A stretch of DNA of 64,000 nt, from assembly GCF_003464085.1 (NCBI RefSeq), contig NZ_QSDR01000006.1:62001-126000 (forward strand), read 5' to 3'. Both the position numbers and the translations under genes were made by a program. Positions 26,206 through 35,926 of this stretch are shown piece by piece. Each line of letters opens with the position of its first letter. The first letter of the stretch is position 1. Source of the stretch: Clostridium sp. AM58-1XD (GTDB taxonomy: Bacteria > Bacillota > Clostridia > Lachnospirales > Lachnospiraceae). The notes below the pieces were generated by a model that did not search any database, was not told the DNA's origin, and worked only from the letters and a program-made list of their open reading frames with translations.

Positions 26206-26996
26206 TTAAAAGTAGTATGGCGTTTTTATAGATTCAATTTTATTGCTTACTTTTCCGATCTTCTCTGCTTCCATTTCCATGTAATCTCCGGCTTTTACTT
26301 TTATTCCATATCCGCTTGGCGTTCCGGTTATAATCATGTCCCCTGGAAGAAGGGTCATTACGTGCGATATATAAGAAATAAGCCATGAAATCCCTTTGAT
26401 CAGATCCTTTGTCCTGCCGTGCTGCCCAGGTTCTCCGTTGATTCTGGAATTCAGCATGAGGTCAGAGGGATCGATCCCGGAAACGATGTACTGGCCAATT
26501 GGAAGAAATGTATCAAACGATTTTGCCCTTCCCCAGAGAATGTCCTCCGCCTGCAGATCGCTGGCAGTCATGTCATTCGCTACGGTATATCCCCATATGT
26601 ACTCGTTCGCTCTGTCCTGAGGAACACATCTGCAGGTCTTTCCAATTACGACCGCCAGCTCTACTTCGCAGGAGAGATCTTTTACCATCGGAGGCAGAAT
26701 CACGCTTTCCCCGTCTCCAATCAGGGTCGTAGGCGGCTTAATAAATAATTTCGGTTTTTCCGGCAATGTTTCTCCCGGCTTTAACACCACGTCCTTATAG
26801 TTCAGCCCTGTTCCGACAATCTTACTAGGAACACAGGGAAGAAGCAAATGGTCCGGGCAGTCCGCCACAACTGTGGTCTCCTGAAAATTTTCAGGCTGTC
26901 TCCCTTCAAAATATGGATCTTATGATCTTCTGTAACCACTCCATAGCAGATATCATCATTCCATTTTACACGTGCATATTTTTTCACTCTATTCAC
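26206..26996 (-). CDS. Fumarylacetoacetate hydrolase-family protein, copy 2, frameshifted
   Basis: Corrected length 263 residues: an N-terminal extension of about 55 residues (MNRVKKYARVKWNDDICYGV) joined to the catalytic domain (KIVGTGLNYKDVVLKPGE, CEVELAVVIGK, TVANDMTASDLQAEDI, LPGDMIITGTPSGYG). The frame breaks at the AAAA run 26884-26887: restoring one base gives LKIFQETTVVADCPDH. It begins at ATG 26996 after AGGAGG. FAH proteins split or hydrate diketo or oxo acids. It is the first gene of the FAH-symporter-cupin unit and a paralogue of the gene at 18414-19025. The break is probably a sequence error. Confidence 0.87.
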
Positions 26997-27019
26997 CTCC
27001 TGTCTTTTTACTTGTTCTG

Positions 27020-27062
27020 TGTCGACAGTTCACATTATACTATATTACGTCGAATTTGTAAA
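27020..27062 (-). promoter_or_regulatory. Promoter with TGTCGACA operator, FAH-symporter-cupin unit
   Basis: On the minus strand TTTACA (27057-27062), 17 bases, TATAAT (27034-27039), followed by TGTCGACA (27020-27027). The arrangement is the same as at the GntR copy 2 promoter, which places both under one regulator. Confidence 0.78.
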
Positions 27063-27130
27063 TAGAATTTTTGTATATTTTTTATATTTATTTTGCTTTC
27101 TTTCCTTTTCTTTTATGATTATTTGCACAA

Positions 27131-27176
27131 AATGCGGCAGAGCACGAGGTTTTTATCCCTTTTACTCTGCCGCATT
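27131..27176 (-). terminator. Terminator after the ABC transporter-amidohydrolase operon
   Basis: Perfect 12-base arms AATGCGGCAGAG and CTCTGCCGCATT with a 22-base loop, followed on the minus strand by TTTTG. It lies about 70 bases beyond the last amidohydrolase stop codon. Confidence 0.75.
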
Positions 27177-27244
27177 GTACAGCTTGATCATTTTATATTT
27201 ATAATCCTGTTGCTTATAAAAAGTATCTTTGTCCGGTGACGTTC

Positions 27245-28747
27245 TTAATAATGTCCGCCGTCTTTTCTGTTCTCCTCTAGGTCAAAACGCACTTCGTCGA
27301 AGTACATCTTTGTCTGTCCCCAGTGCTTCTTCTTCGGCCATGCAAACGGGTGAAGATGCTCCGCTCTCTCCGCCGTTTCCAGCGCCTCCTGTTCTGCTTT
27401 CAGCAGGATTTCTCTCTCATCAATTCCCACTGCCTTTCCGTCCTTCAGCCTTATTTCACCATCTACCACTGCGAGATCCACGTCAGAAGGATGGCCGTTT
27501 CCAACCAGAGTATCGATGATATTGATTCTCGGCATAAGGCGTGGATTCATCAGATTGATTGCGATGATATCTGCCCGTTTTCCCGTCTCCAGAGAACCGA
27601 TTTCCTTTTCCATTCCGATACATTTTGCCGCATCGATCGTAGTCATTTCCAGCACCTTCTCAGAAGGCAGATAGTAGTCGTCATTCATGGCTCTGCGGAA
27701 AATACTCTGCGCCCTTTTCATGGCGTCAAACATGTTAAATCCGGAAGTCAGCATGGAACCGTCCGTCGTAAGGGCCACCGTCACGCCCATATCCAGAAGC
27801 TCAATGACAGGCGTACGGTTGACCAGCTGGCGCATCCCGGGAGCCACGCTGATGTGCGTATCCGTTTTCTGGATGATCTGTGCTTCGTCAAAGGAAAGTC
27901 CCGTACAGTGCTGCAGATGAACATCCGGTCCCAGAAGGGCATGCTCTTTGTCCTGGCTGGCCAGATGAATCATCCCTCCAAAGGCATCCGTATGAATGCG
28001 CGTATCATATTTTTCTGCAATCCTTCTCATATCCCTGGCCTGACAAAGATCATGCTCCGTCAGTTTCACGCAGCGGTCAGCCGGCGTAGGCGCCGAAGGA
28101 TCGATGGATGTCACGGCTCCAAAAGGGGCCACGTACGCTCTCGTCCTGTCATTATTTGCATGGTTCAGTTCAGAGATCACCGTCTCCAGGCTATCCAGAA
28201 CCGTTTCATAACTGATTTCGCTCATCTGCCTCTGTCCATCCGTATAACGGCTGAACCGGTGAGGCCACGGGCCATGGCACGGGCCTGTGCATACGATGTC
28301 TTTGACGCCGACTTCTGCATACGCTTTTGCATTGTTCATGGCCGGAACGGGAGAATCGCATCTGGGCTGTGATCCCAGCACGCATACGCCTGTGGTCACT
28401 CCAGCATGCAGCCGCTCCAGGGCGGACAGCCTTCCTTCGTTATACCAGAACTCATCCGTAATGTAATTTTTATATGTATGGGTCATGACCGGCATCCAAT
28501 AGCTCGTATTTTCAACAATGGACTTAAACGCCGAATGGCCGCCGTGTCCGTGGGCGTCTACAAATCCCGGCATGATCACGTGATCCTGACAATCGATCAC
28601 TTCGCCCGCTTCTGCCGTTTCCACATCTTTACTCTCTCCTACAAAGGCGATTCTGCCGTCCTTTACGCCGACGGCCCCCTTGTCAATTACACGCCTCTTT
28701 TCATCCATGGTAATCACCACTGCGTTCGTAAGCAGCAAATCGTACAT
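27245..28747 (-). CDS. Amidohydrolase, AtzB/TrzA/MtaD type (pair member A)
   Basis: 500 residues from ATG 28747 after AAAGGAGG. Metal-binding motifs of the deaminase-like amidohydrolases are complete: HGH in VDAHGHGGHS, a histidine in RIHTDAFGGMIH, LQHCTGLS, and the aspartate in LTTDGSML. Substrates in this group are aminated or chlorinated rings such as guanine, adenosine derivatives and triazines. The C-terminus (HWGQTKMYFDEVRFDLEENR) is shared with its paralogue at 37572-39072, which has exactly the same corrected length. It is the last gene in an operon with a peptide-type ABC importer and next to a PucR regulator, so a nitrogen-compound substrate is likely. Confidence 0.9.
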   Translation of the reverse strand: MYDLLLTNAVVITMDEKRRVIDKGAVGVKDGRIAFVGESKDVETAEAGEVIDCQDHVIMPGFVDAHGHGGHSAFKSIVENTSYWMPVMTHTYKNYITDEFWYNEGRLSALERLHAGVTTGVCVLGSQPRCDSPVPAMNNAKAYAEVGVKDIVCTGPCHGPWPHRFSRYTDGQRQMSEISYETVLDSLETVISELNHANNDRTRAYVAPFGAVTSIDPSAPTPADRCVKLTEHDLCQARDMRRIAEKYDTRIHTDAFGGMIHLASQDKEHALLGPDVHLQHCTGLSFDEAQIIQKTDTHISVAPGMRQLVNRTPVIELLDMGVTVALTTDGSMLTSGFNMFDAMKRAQSIFRRAMNDDYYLPSEKVLEMTTIDAAKCIGMEKEIGSLETGKRADIIAINLMNPRLMPRINIIDTLVGNGHPSDVDLAVVDGEIRLKDGKAVGIDEREILLKAEQEALETAERAEHLHPFAWPKKKHWGQTKMYFDEVRFDLEENRKDGGHY

Positions 28748-28817
28748 GGTGTATCCTCCTTTATCCTGTCTAATATAAACTGTTAACGAAAAAAATATCA
28801 AGTATTACCGCGGCTCA

Positions 28818-30278
28818 CTAACGCACGACTCGAAATGACGGGCGGAACAGCTCGTCTTCCGGCAGATGACGGTAATCCCGTTCCAGGTAGCCGAGCCTCA
28901 TCTTTTCATAGTATTTCTGCCCCTTTGCTTTCAGCTCTTCCAGATCGATTCCATCCAGCTTCCTGTCCTTCATGACCACCCGGCCGTTGATGACGGACAG
29001 TTTGACGTCCCTTCCGGAACCGCACATAAATATGGTACGGATCGGATCGTCGGCAGCTCCCATATGAAAATCATCCAGGTCGACCGCAATCATGTCTGCT
29101 TTCGCCCCTGCGCACAGACGGCCGAGATCGTTCCGCCCAAGAAGGGAAGAACCTCCCAGCGTGACAGCGCGGTAGACATCGGCAAAGGAAGAACCTTCCA
29201 CCTTTTCCTCTGCCATCTGTGAAAACATGGAAGCTGTTCTCACATTCTGGAAGAAATCAGGCGGGAATGTATCCGTTCCCACTGCCACATTGATCTTTCT
29301 CCTGCGGTATTCGGCAAAAGAGTCCTGATAATGGCCGCTTCTTCCAATGATAATCGGGCAGAAAATCGCTGTTGTGCCTGTGCGGGAAAGGATTTCAAGA
29401 TCGTCTCCGTCATCTTCTACCCATCTCGTTCCTTTTACAATATAGCAGTGAGGAATTCCCACATTTTTTCCAAGGAATCCCAGGCTGTCCAGGTATTCAA
29501 TTGGACTTTTTCCCGTTTTCTCCCTGATAAAACGGTATTCAAACGGTCCCTGCGCCGCATGGAGCTTAATCGGGCAGTTCAGCTCTTCGGCAAATTTCTT
29601 TGTACGGATCAGGTTTTCCTCTGTCTGTGTCTCGATTCGCTCCGGCAGAAGCGCACCTTTGATCAGACCGTCATATGCACCGTCATATTTGCCGATAAAT
29701 TTCACGGCACGTTCCAGCCCTTCTTCCCCCGCTCCTTCCAGATACCGTACAGTCATTGTGCCGTCTGAACGGACTACATTCAAACCGCACTGATAACTGG
29801 GGGATGTATACAGCCTCAGCCCCAGCCGGCCGGCGTGATGAACGCCTGCCTCTTCTTCCTCGTATGTATCCGCCCATTTTTTGTAGTAAGTGGATGTAAT
29901 CGGCATCGCTGTCGTTATGCCGTGCAGAATTAGCTGCGCATATGCATAAAGGGATTTAAACGCTTCTTCTTCTGCAGTCATAACCTCATGCGTCCCTTTA
30001 TCGAAATACTCTTCCGACGGGTTCAGGCTGCTCCGCACATTGCCGTACGCTTCCGTATGAAGAATGTCGTGATCGATGTCGCCCAGAGCGTTCAGGTCGA
30101 TGAATCCCGGCATAATTACGGCGTTCCCTGCATCTTCCGTCTTGTCCGTACGGCCTTCATAGTGCCTGCCCGTATAAATAATCGTGTCGTCTTCAAAAAC
30201 GACTTCTCCGTCCGGTATGATCACATGATCCGTACCGTCGAAACCAATGACATATTTTCCTTTTACCTTTGTAATCAT
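28818..30278 (-). CDS. Amidohydrolase-family protein with altered metal motif (pair member B)
   Basis: 486 residues from ATG 30278 after AAAGGAG. The amidohydrolase fold is recognisable: a beta-sandwich start (GKYVIGFDGTDHVIIPDGEV), barrel histidines in IKLHAAQGPFEYRF and IPHCYIV, and the final aspartate in AVGTDTFPPDFF. The first metal motif, normally HxH after PGFID, reads PGFIDLNALGDIDHD, with no HxH. The same change is present in the paralogue at 39086-40546, so it is a property of the group and not an error. It may use a single metal site or the DHD residues; the reaction is unknown. It is transcribed with member A and the ABC importer. Confidence 0.86.
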   Translation of the reverse strand: MITKVKGKYVIGFDGTDHVIIPDGEVVFEDDTIIYTGRHYEGRTDKTEDAGNAVIMPGFIDLNALGDIDHDILHTEAYGNVRSSLNPSEEYFDKGTHEVMTAEEEAFKSLYAYAQLILHGITTAMPITSTYYKKWADTYEEEEAGVHHAGRLGLRLYTSPSYQCGLNVVRSDGTMTVRYLEGAGEEGLERAVKFIGKYDGAYDGLIKGALLPERIETQTEENLIRTKKFAEELNCPIKLHAAQGPFEYRFIREKTGKSPIEYLDSLGFLGKNVGIPHCYIVKGTRWVEDDGDDLEILSRTGTTAIFCPIIIGRSGHYQDSFAEYRRRKINVAVGTDTFPPDFFQNVRTASMFSQMAEEKVEGSSFADVYRAVTLGGSSLLGRNDLGRLCAGAKADMIAVDLDDFHMGAADDPIRTIFMCGSGRDVKLSVINGRVVMKDRKLDGIDLEELKAKGQKYYEKMRLGYLERDYRHLPEDELFRPSFRVVR

Positions 30279-30375
30279 TTTATCTCCTTTTCTGTTAATA
30301 CCCGAAAAGAGGGCCATAAACAAGACCTTATCGTCTATCGTCCATAATCCCTCTTTTCCAGATTCTCAAATTATC

Positions 30376-31914
30376 CTACTTAAAATAAGCCTTGTCATAG
30401 AAGTGGCTCGCCGCCGGAGTTGGCAGGAATCCTTCTACGTTGCTTCTTACTCCTACTACCTGCTGTGTATTGGCCAGCGGAATTACCGGGATATTCTTCC
30501 TTAAATATTTCTGTATATCCTTTATAATCGCTTCGCGTTCCGGCCCGTCTGAAGTCGCACGCTGTGCGTTCAGCATATCGTCCAGAGCGGGGTCGCTGTA
30601 AAAGCCCATGTTGTTGGTCGGAATCTGTTTGCTGTTGAACGGACCGTAAATATTGTTGTCCGGTTCCGGGAAACCGACCGCACCGAAGCCTACGAGGAAC
30701 AGCTCCGTCTCTCCGCTGTCCACAATATCATAGAACGTACCGGATTCATAGCTCTGGATCTCTACGGTGATTCCTACTTCTGCCAGCATGTTCTGAATGA
30801 TGGTAGCGATATTCAGCCTGTTTTTATTTTCTGCCGTCATGAGTTTGAGATGCAGATCCGTTACTCCTGCTTTTTGCAGCAGTTCTTTTGACTTTTCTGG
30901 GTCGTACCGGCAATCCGTATCGCTGTCGTCATAATACTTCATGCTCGGCGTCACAAGCGTCGGTGCATATACGGCATTTCCCCGGTAAATCGCATTGATA
31001 ATGGCATTTTCATCAATTGCGTAATCGATTGCAAGCCTTACGTCTGGATTGTCCAGAGGCTTATGAGTCACGTTGATATCCAGAAATTCCACTACCGTAC
31101 TGTTGCGCCTCAATACCTTTACTTCCGGGTTCTTATCCAGTGCGACTGCGTCATACGCCGGAATGTCAAGGGCAATATCGATGTTTCCGGATTCCAGTTC
31201 GATCACGCGGCTGTTTGATTCTACAATCGTACGGATAATCAGGTTCTTGTACGCCGGCTTTTCTCCCCAGTACTCTTCATTTCTCTCATAAACACATCGG
31301 TCATTTTTCGCCCAGGAAATAAACTTGAACGGTCCTGTTCCCACCGGGTTGAGAGCCGCATGCTCCGGATCCTCCGTAAACTCTTTTTCGCTTACGACTA
31401 CGGCGCCGATGTAGGGTAAATATCCAATCAGTGGGGAAAATGGCTCATGCGTTGCAATAATCACCGTATAATCGTCCACCATTTCACAGTTGTCGTAATC
31501 GACTGCCGACATGATATAAGAAACCTTGGCGCCGTCCGGTCCCGTAGCTCTCTTTAAACTGAACATGACATCTTTGGCCGTCATGTGTTCTCCGTTGTGA
31601 AAATACACGTCGTCCCTCAGCTTAAATTTCCAGCGCAGATCGTCGATTCGTTCCCACTCTGTTGCCAGAAGAGGCTGTATCTCACCGTTCTCGTCATAGC
31701 GCACCAGCGTTTCATATACCGGGTTTAAGTTGTTTACGCTGCTGGATGTGGAAGATGCATGAGGGTCCAGAGTAGGCGGATCTCCTCCGATCGCAACTGT
31801 CAGCGTATCTGCTTCTTTTCCTGTAGCAGCTTTATTCTTTCCGCAGCCTGTCATTGCCGTCGTCACAAGGACTGCGGCCAGTACCAGGCTTACGGCACGT
31901 TTCCATTTTTTCAT
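30376..31914 (-). CDS. ABC transporter substrate-binding lipoprotein, peptide/nickel (family 5) type
   Basis: 512 residues with a lipoprotein signal (AAVLVTTAMTGCGKNK, cysteine near residue 23). The mature domain starts DTLTVAIGGDPPTLDPHASS and has the family 5 segments WKFKLRDDVYFHNGEHMTAKDV and AIDYAIDENAII. ATG 31914 gives the better signal peptide; GTG 31923 is closer to the AAGGAAGG site and is a real alternative. Members bind peptides, nickel complexes, glutathione or other solutes. It follows the two membrane and two ATPase genes, a complete importer, and precedes the two amidohydrolases, so the imported solute is probably their substrate. Confidence 0.9.
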   Translation of the reverse strand: MKKWKRAVSLVLAAVLVTTAMTGCGKNKAATGKEADTLTVAIGGDPPTLDPHASSTSSSVNNLNPVYETLVRYDENGEIQPLLATEWERIDDLRWKFKLRDDVYFHNGEHMTAKDVMFSLKRATGPDGAKVSYIMSAVDYDNCEMVDDYTVIIATHEPFSPLIGYLPYIGAVVVSEKEFTEDPEHAALNPVGTGPFKFISWAKNDRCVYERNEEYWGEKPAYKNLIIRTIVESNSRVIELESGNIDIALDIPAYDAVALDKNPEVKVLRRNSTVVEFLDINVTHKPLDNPDVRLAIDYAIDENAIINAIYRGNAVYAPTLVTPSMKYYDDSDTDCRYDPEKSKELLQKAGVTDLHLKLMTAENKNRLNIATIIQNMLAEVGITVEIQSYESGTFYDIVDSGETELFLVGFGAVGFPEPDNNIYGPFNSKQIPTNNMGFYSDPALDDMLNAQRATSDGPEREAIIKDIQKYLRKNIPVIPLANTQQVVGVRSNVEGFLPTPAASHFYDKAYFK

Positions 31915-31933
31915 AACACGCACGTTCCTTCCT

Positions 31934-32898
31934 TTAGTCTTCAGCGAAGTGGCAGGCTACAAACTGCCCCGGCTTCACCTCGCGCAGTTCCGGCTCATCT
32001 TTAAAGCAGCGCTCCACGGCATTCGGGCATCTTCCCGCAAAACGGCAGCCGCCCGGAAGATTCACAGGGCTCGGCACATCTCCCTTTAAGATGATGCGTT
32101 CTCTCTGAGCTCCGACCTTTGGAATCGGAATTGCAGAAAGCAGGGCCTCGTATATGGATGAAGCGGATTGTCAAAGATGCTCCTGTAATCGCTGAGCTCC
32201 ACAATCTTTCCAAGATACATCACTCCAATCCTGCTGCTGATATGTTTCACGACACTTAAATCATGGGAAATGAACAGATACGTAAGTCCCATATCCTGCT
32301 GAAGGCGCTTGAGCAGATTGATAATCTGAGCCTGAATACACACATCCAGGGCCGATACCGGCTCATCCAGTACGATGAAATCAGGGCGTACGGACAGGGC
32401 ACGGGCGATTCCCACACGCTGTCTTCTTCCTCCGTCCAGCTCATGAGGGTATGCGTTGATCAGCCTTCTGGAAAGCCCTGCGATGTCCATGAGTTCGCGT
32501 ACCCTTGCATCCAGCTTTTTCCTGTCCGACTGGTACTCCTTCATATTAGTCAGAGGTTCCGCGATCAGTTCAAACACGGAAAGGCGCGGATTTAAGGATG
32601 AATAGGGGTCCTGAAATACCATCTGTGCGTGTTCCCGGAAATTTTTCATTTTATTTCTGTCGAAATTCAAAACGTTTTCGCCGTTAAAAATCACTTCGCC
32701 GCTGTCGGCTTCCAGCAGGCGGATGATGGTACGTCCCGTCGTGGACTTGCCGCAGCCTGATTCACCGACCAGGCCCAGCGTCTCACCGCGGTTAATCGAA
32801 AAACTGACGTCATCCACTGCGTGAAGAAGGCCTTTATGAACCTGAAAATATTTTTTCAGGTGGTTTATTTCAAGCAGTTTCTCTGGTTTCTCATTCAT
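31934..32898 (-). CDS. ABC transporter ATPase, DppF/OppF type, frameshifted
   Basis: Corrected length 321 residues. Walker A is [10 protein letters not shown], the signature is [15 protein letters not shown] (an unusual DGG where SGG is normal), and Walker B is PDFIVLDEP followed by VSALDV. The frame breaks at about 32146-32149 after NPLHPYT: one A restored to ACGAGG recovers [19 protein letters not shown] and the C-terminal cysteine-containing [17 protein letters not shown] typical of oligopeptide ATPases. It overlaps dppD-like by eight bases. It energises the importer encoded here. The break is probably a sequence error. Confidence 0.87.
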
Positions 32899-33886
32899 TT
32901 TTCATGTCCTCCCCTTCTCTTTTTTCATAGAGGAAACATCTCGTATAATGTTCTCCGTCAATATAGGTGACATCTGGTTTTTTATGTTTGCAGATCGCCA
33001 TACAGTTAGGACATCTCGGGTTAAATACACATCCTTCAATCCTCTCTGTCGGCTCCGGCGGAAGTCCGTGGATTTCTTCCAGCCACTCCTCTTCCGTGTC
33101 CAGCTTCGGTATGGAATGAAACAATCCCTTTGTATACGGATGACTGGGATTTTCATAAATCTTTTTCACAGGAGCATATTCCACTACGTTCCCGGAATAC
33201 ATAATGGCAACCTTATCGCAGATTTCAGCTACGATTCCCAGGTCGTGAGTAATCAGAATCATGGAAGTACCCAGCTTCTCTTTCAGGTCTTTGATCAGGT
33301 TCATAACCTGTGCCTGGATGGTAACGTCGAGAGCCGTCGTCGGCTCGTCTGCAATAATCAGCTTCGGGTGGCAGGCCAGTGCAATTGCAATGACAACTCT
33401 CTGCTTCATACCGCCGGAAAACTGATGTGGATAATCGACCGCTCTCTCTTTCTTGATTCCTACCATCTCCAGCAGATTACACGCCTCTTCAAAAGCTTCT
33501 TTTTTCGATATTTTTTTATGAAGGCAGAGCATCTCTACAATCTGGTCTCCCACCTTCATAGAAGGGTTCAGGGATGTCATCGGGTCCTGGAAGATCATGG
33601 ATATTTCTTCTCCCAGAATCTTTCTTCTCTCTTTATCGCTGATCTTCAACATGTCTTTCCCGTTGAACAGGATTTCTCCTGACGTAACTTTTCCAACCAG
33701 CTTTGGAAGCAGGCCGAGGATCGTCATGGCTGTCGTCGTCTTTCCTGCTCCCGTCTCCCCGACGAATCCCAGAGTTTCCTTCTGCCCAACTTCCAGGTTC
33801 AGATGGTTTACCGCATAGACGGTTCCATCCTCCGTTCTGTATGTAACGCTTAAATCCTTTATTTCCAGCAATTTCTTTTCTTCCAT
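32891..33886 (-). CDS. ABC transporter ATPase, DppD/OppD type
   Basis: 331 residues, complete. Walker A is [10 protein letters not shown], the signature motif is [15 protein letters not shown], and Walker B is [15 protein letters not shown] with the H-loop in ILITHDLGI. The C-terminal oligopeptide extension ([20 protein letters not shown]) carries the cysteines that in relatives hold an iron-sulfur cluster. It starts at ATG 33886 directly behind the dppC-like gene and overlaps dppF-like. It is one of the two ATPases for the importer. Confidence 0.92.
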   Translation of the reverse strand: MEEKKLLEIKDLSVTYRTEDGTVYAVNHLNLEVGQKETLGFVGETGAGKTTTAMTILGLLPKLVGKVTSGEILFNGKDMLKISDKERRKILGEEISMIFQDPMTSLNPSMKVGDQIVEMLCLHKKISKKEAFEEACNLLEMVGIKKERAVDYPHQFSGGMKQRVVIAIALACHPKLIIADEPTTALDVTIQAQVMNLIKDLKEKLGTSMILITHDLGIVAEICDKVAIMYSGNVVEYAPVKKIYENPSHPYTKGLFHSIPKLDTEEEWLEEIHGLPPEPTERIEGCVFNPRCPNCMAICKHKKPDVTYIDGEHYTRCFLYEKREGEDMKNE

Positions 33887-33904
33887 CTCACATACCGCCT
33901 TTCA

Positions 33905-34760
33905 TCAGTTTCTCAGCTTCGGATCCAGCGCATCCCGCAGGCCGTCTCCGAGAAGGTTCAGACAGTACAGTGATTACAATGGCAAGTCCCGGGAACATGG
34001 TCATGTAGGCACAGTCTCTGATATAATCGCGGCCGCTGGAGAGCATATTTCCCCATTCAGGTGCCGGAGGCTGGATTCCCAGTCCGATAAAGCTCATGCC
34101 GGCTGCCGTAAGGATTGCGCCCGCGATCCCTAAGGTTACCTGTACGATTACAGGGGCTACACAGTTTGGAAGGATATGTTTAATGATAATTTTCGTATTG
34201 CTCGTTCCGGAAGCCCTGGCGGCTTCGATGTACTCCTCCCCCCGGATGGTAAGGACAGAAGCCCTTACGATACGGGCGTATGTAGGCACAGAAGAAATAC
34301 CTACGGCGATCATAAGGTTGATCAGTCCCGTTCCAAGAGCGGCAACGATTGCGATTGCAAGAAGTGTCTGCGGAATGGCAAGGAGCACGTCCATGAGGCG
34401 CATGATTACATTGTCCATACGCTTTCCGTAGTATCCTGCAACTGCTCCCAGCGCGCCGCCGATCACTACGGCAATGCCAACGGATACGAAACCTACCAGC
34501 AGGGACATTCTGGCTCCGTAGAGGATTCGGCTGAAAATGTCACGGCCGAATTCGTCCGTTCCGAATATATGAGCTGCGCTCGGCTGTTCAAACGCATGCA
34601 TCAGGTCCTGTTTTGCATAGTCGTACGGTGCGATTACATTTGCGAAAATACCGGCAATCACGAGGATAATCAGGATAATAAGCCCCAATACCGCCATTTT
34701 ATTTCTGCTTAAAGATTTCATCACAGTCCAAAACTGACTTCTGGATTTTTTCTCTTCCAT
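33905..34760 (-). CDS. ABC transporter permease, DppC/OppC type, frameshifted near the 3' end
   Basis: Corrected length about 285 residues. It has the N-terminal cytoplasmic helix, a first membrane segment (VLGLIILIILVIAGIFAN) and the permease domain with FGTDEFGRDIFSRILYGAR and EYIEAARASGTSNTKII. The frame breaks at about 33959-33964: the raw end reads VLSEPSRRRP, but a two-base restoration (TCTG to TCTCTG) gives VLSLNLLGDGLRDALDPKLRN, the standard DppC ending, with the stop at 33905. It starts at ATG 34760 after AAGGAGG. It forms the channel with the dppB-like protein. The break is probably a sequence error. Confidence 0.87.
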
Positions 34761-34772
34761 CTTATCTCCTCC

Positions 34773-35696
34773 TTACTCTTTCGAAACTTTCGGGTCGACT
34801 ACCGCGTACAGAAGGTCAACCGCAAGGTTCACAAGCGAGAAACATGCCGCGACAAACAGCACGCTTCCCTGAACGACCGGGAAATCTCTCTGTTTTATGG
34901 ATTCGATCATAAGGCGGCCAACACCTGGAATGGAGAATACCACCTCCGTCAGCATGGCGCCGCCCAGCAGCGTACCGAACTGGAGACCGATTACCGTAAT
35001 AACGGGAATCAGCGCGTTACGGAATACATGCTTTAGTATAACGACGCTTTCCTTCTGTCCTTTGGCTCTCGCCGTATCCACATAATCCTGTCTGATAACT
35101 TCCAGCATGCTGGACCGTGTCATTCTGGCGATCACGGCCGTACTCTGCATTCCCAATGCCAGAGCCGGCATGATCAGCTGTTCAAAGCTTCCGAATCCGG
35201 ACGGCGGCAGCCACCTGAGCTTTACGGAAAAGAACATGATCATCAATATTCCGATCCAGAAGATCGGGGCCGACGTTCCGATCAGGGCCAGCACCATTAC
35301 GGCATTGTCAATCAGGGAATTCTGCTTAACTGCGGAAATAATTCCCAGAATAACGCCCAGCACGATCGCGATAAGAATCGCAGCCGTTGCAAGCGTCACC
35401 GTATTTGGAAATACGCTCATGATTTCAGTCAGAACGGGGCGCTTTGTCGCATAGGAAGTCCCCAGGTCCTGATGGACGATAATATTTTTCATATACCTTC
35501 CATACTGAACAAGAAACGAGTCATTCAGTCCCAGCTCTTCCCTGAGCTCTGCCTGAGCTTCCGGTGTAGCTGATTCGCCTAACATCATACGCACCGGGTC
35601 ACCAGGTGTCATGTAGAGCAGCAAAAACACCAGAAAAGAGACACCGATAAGGACAAGAATCAGGTACGCCAGTCTTTTCGACGTGTACTTCAGCAT
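34773..35696 (-). CDS. ABC transporter permease, DppB/OppB type
   Basis: 307 residues from ATG 35696 after ATGGAGG; upstream open frame lacks a site. It has the DppB start (YTSKRLAYLILVLIGVSFLVF), the LLYMTPGDPVRMMLG segment, a long periplasmic loop, then the conserved DYVDTARAKGQKESVV coupling motif and the GGAMLTEVVFSIPGVGRLM ending. It is the first gene of the seven-gene operon dppBCDFA-like plus two amidohydrolases and is divergent from the PucR regulator. Confidence 0.92.
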   Translation of the reverse strand: MLKYTSKRLAYLILVLIGVSFLVFLLLYMTPGDPVRMMLGESATPEAQAELREELGLNDSFLVQYGRYMKNIIVHQDLGTSYATKRPVLTEIMSVFPNTVTLATAAILIAIVLGVILGIISAVKQNSLIDNAVMVLALIGTSAPIFWIGILMIMFFSVKLRWLPPSGFGSFEQLIMPALALGMQSTAVIARMTRSSMLEVIRQDYVDTARAKGQKESVVILKHVFRNALIPVITVIGLQFGTLLGGAMLTEVVFSIPGVGRLMIESIKQRDFPVVQGSVLFVAACFSLVNLAVDLLYAVVDPKVSKE

Positions 35697-35742
35697 AATA
35701 CATTCCTCCATTATACATTTGTCTTTTATATTTATACGCTTA

Positions 35743-35771
35743 ATTATACAACACCCTTTTTCTGAAATGAA
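35743..35771 (-). promoter_or_regulatory. Promoter of the ABC importer-amidohydrolase operon
   Basis: On the minus strand TTCATT, 17 bases, and a perfect TATAAT, about 45 bases upstream of the dppB-like start. It is back-to-back with the PucR gene's promoter. Confidence 0.6.
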
Positions 35772-35832
35772 TTGGAACAATAGGATAATACTGGCGCATT
35801 CACTTTATCCTTTTGTAGCACCTGCCCTCTCT

Positions 35833-35860
35833 TTCATTCCGATTTCGACTATGGTATAAT
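35833..35860 (+). promoter_or_regulatory. Promoter of the PucR-family regulator gene
   Basis: TTCATT, 16 bases, and TATAAT, 67 bases upstream of the regulator start codon. The -10 is perfect; the -35 is weak. Confidence 0.5.
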
Positions 35861-35926
35861 GTTTGCAGAAAGATAACCGTCATTGAATATTATGGATAAC
35901 CAGACGGAAACAAAGGATATGTCACA

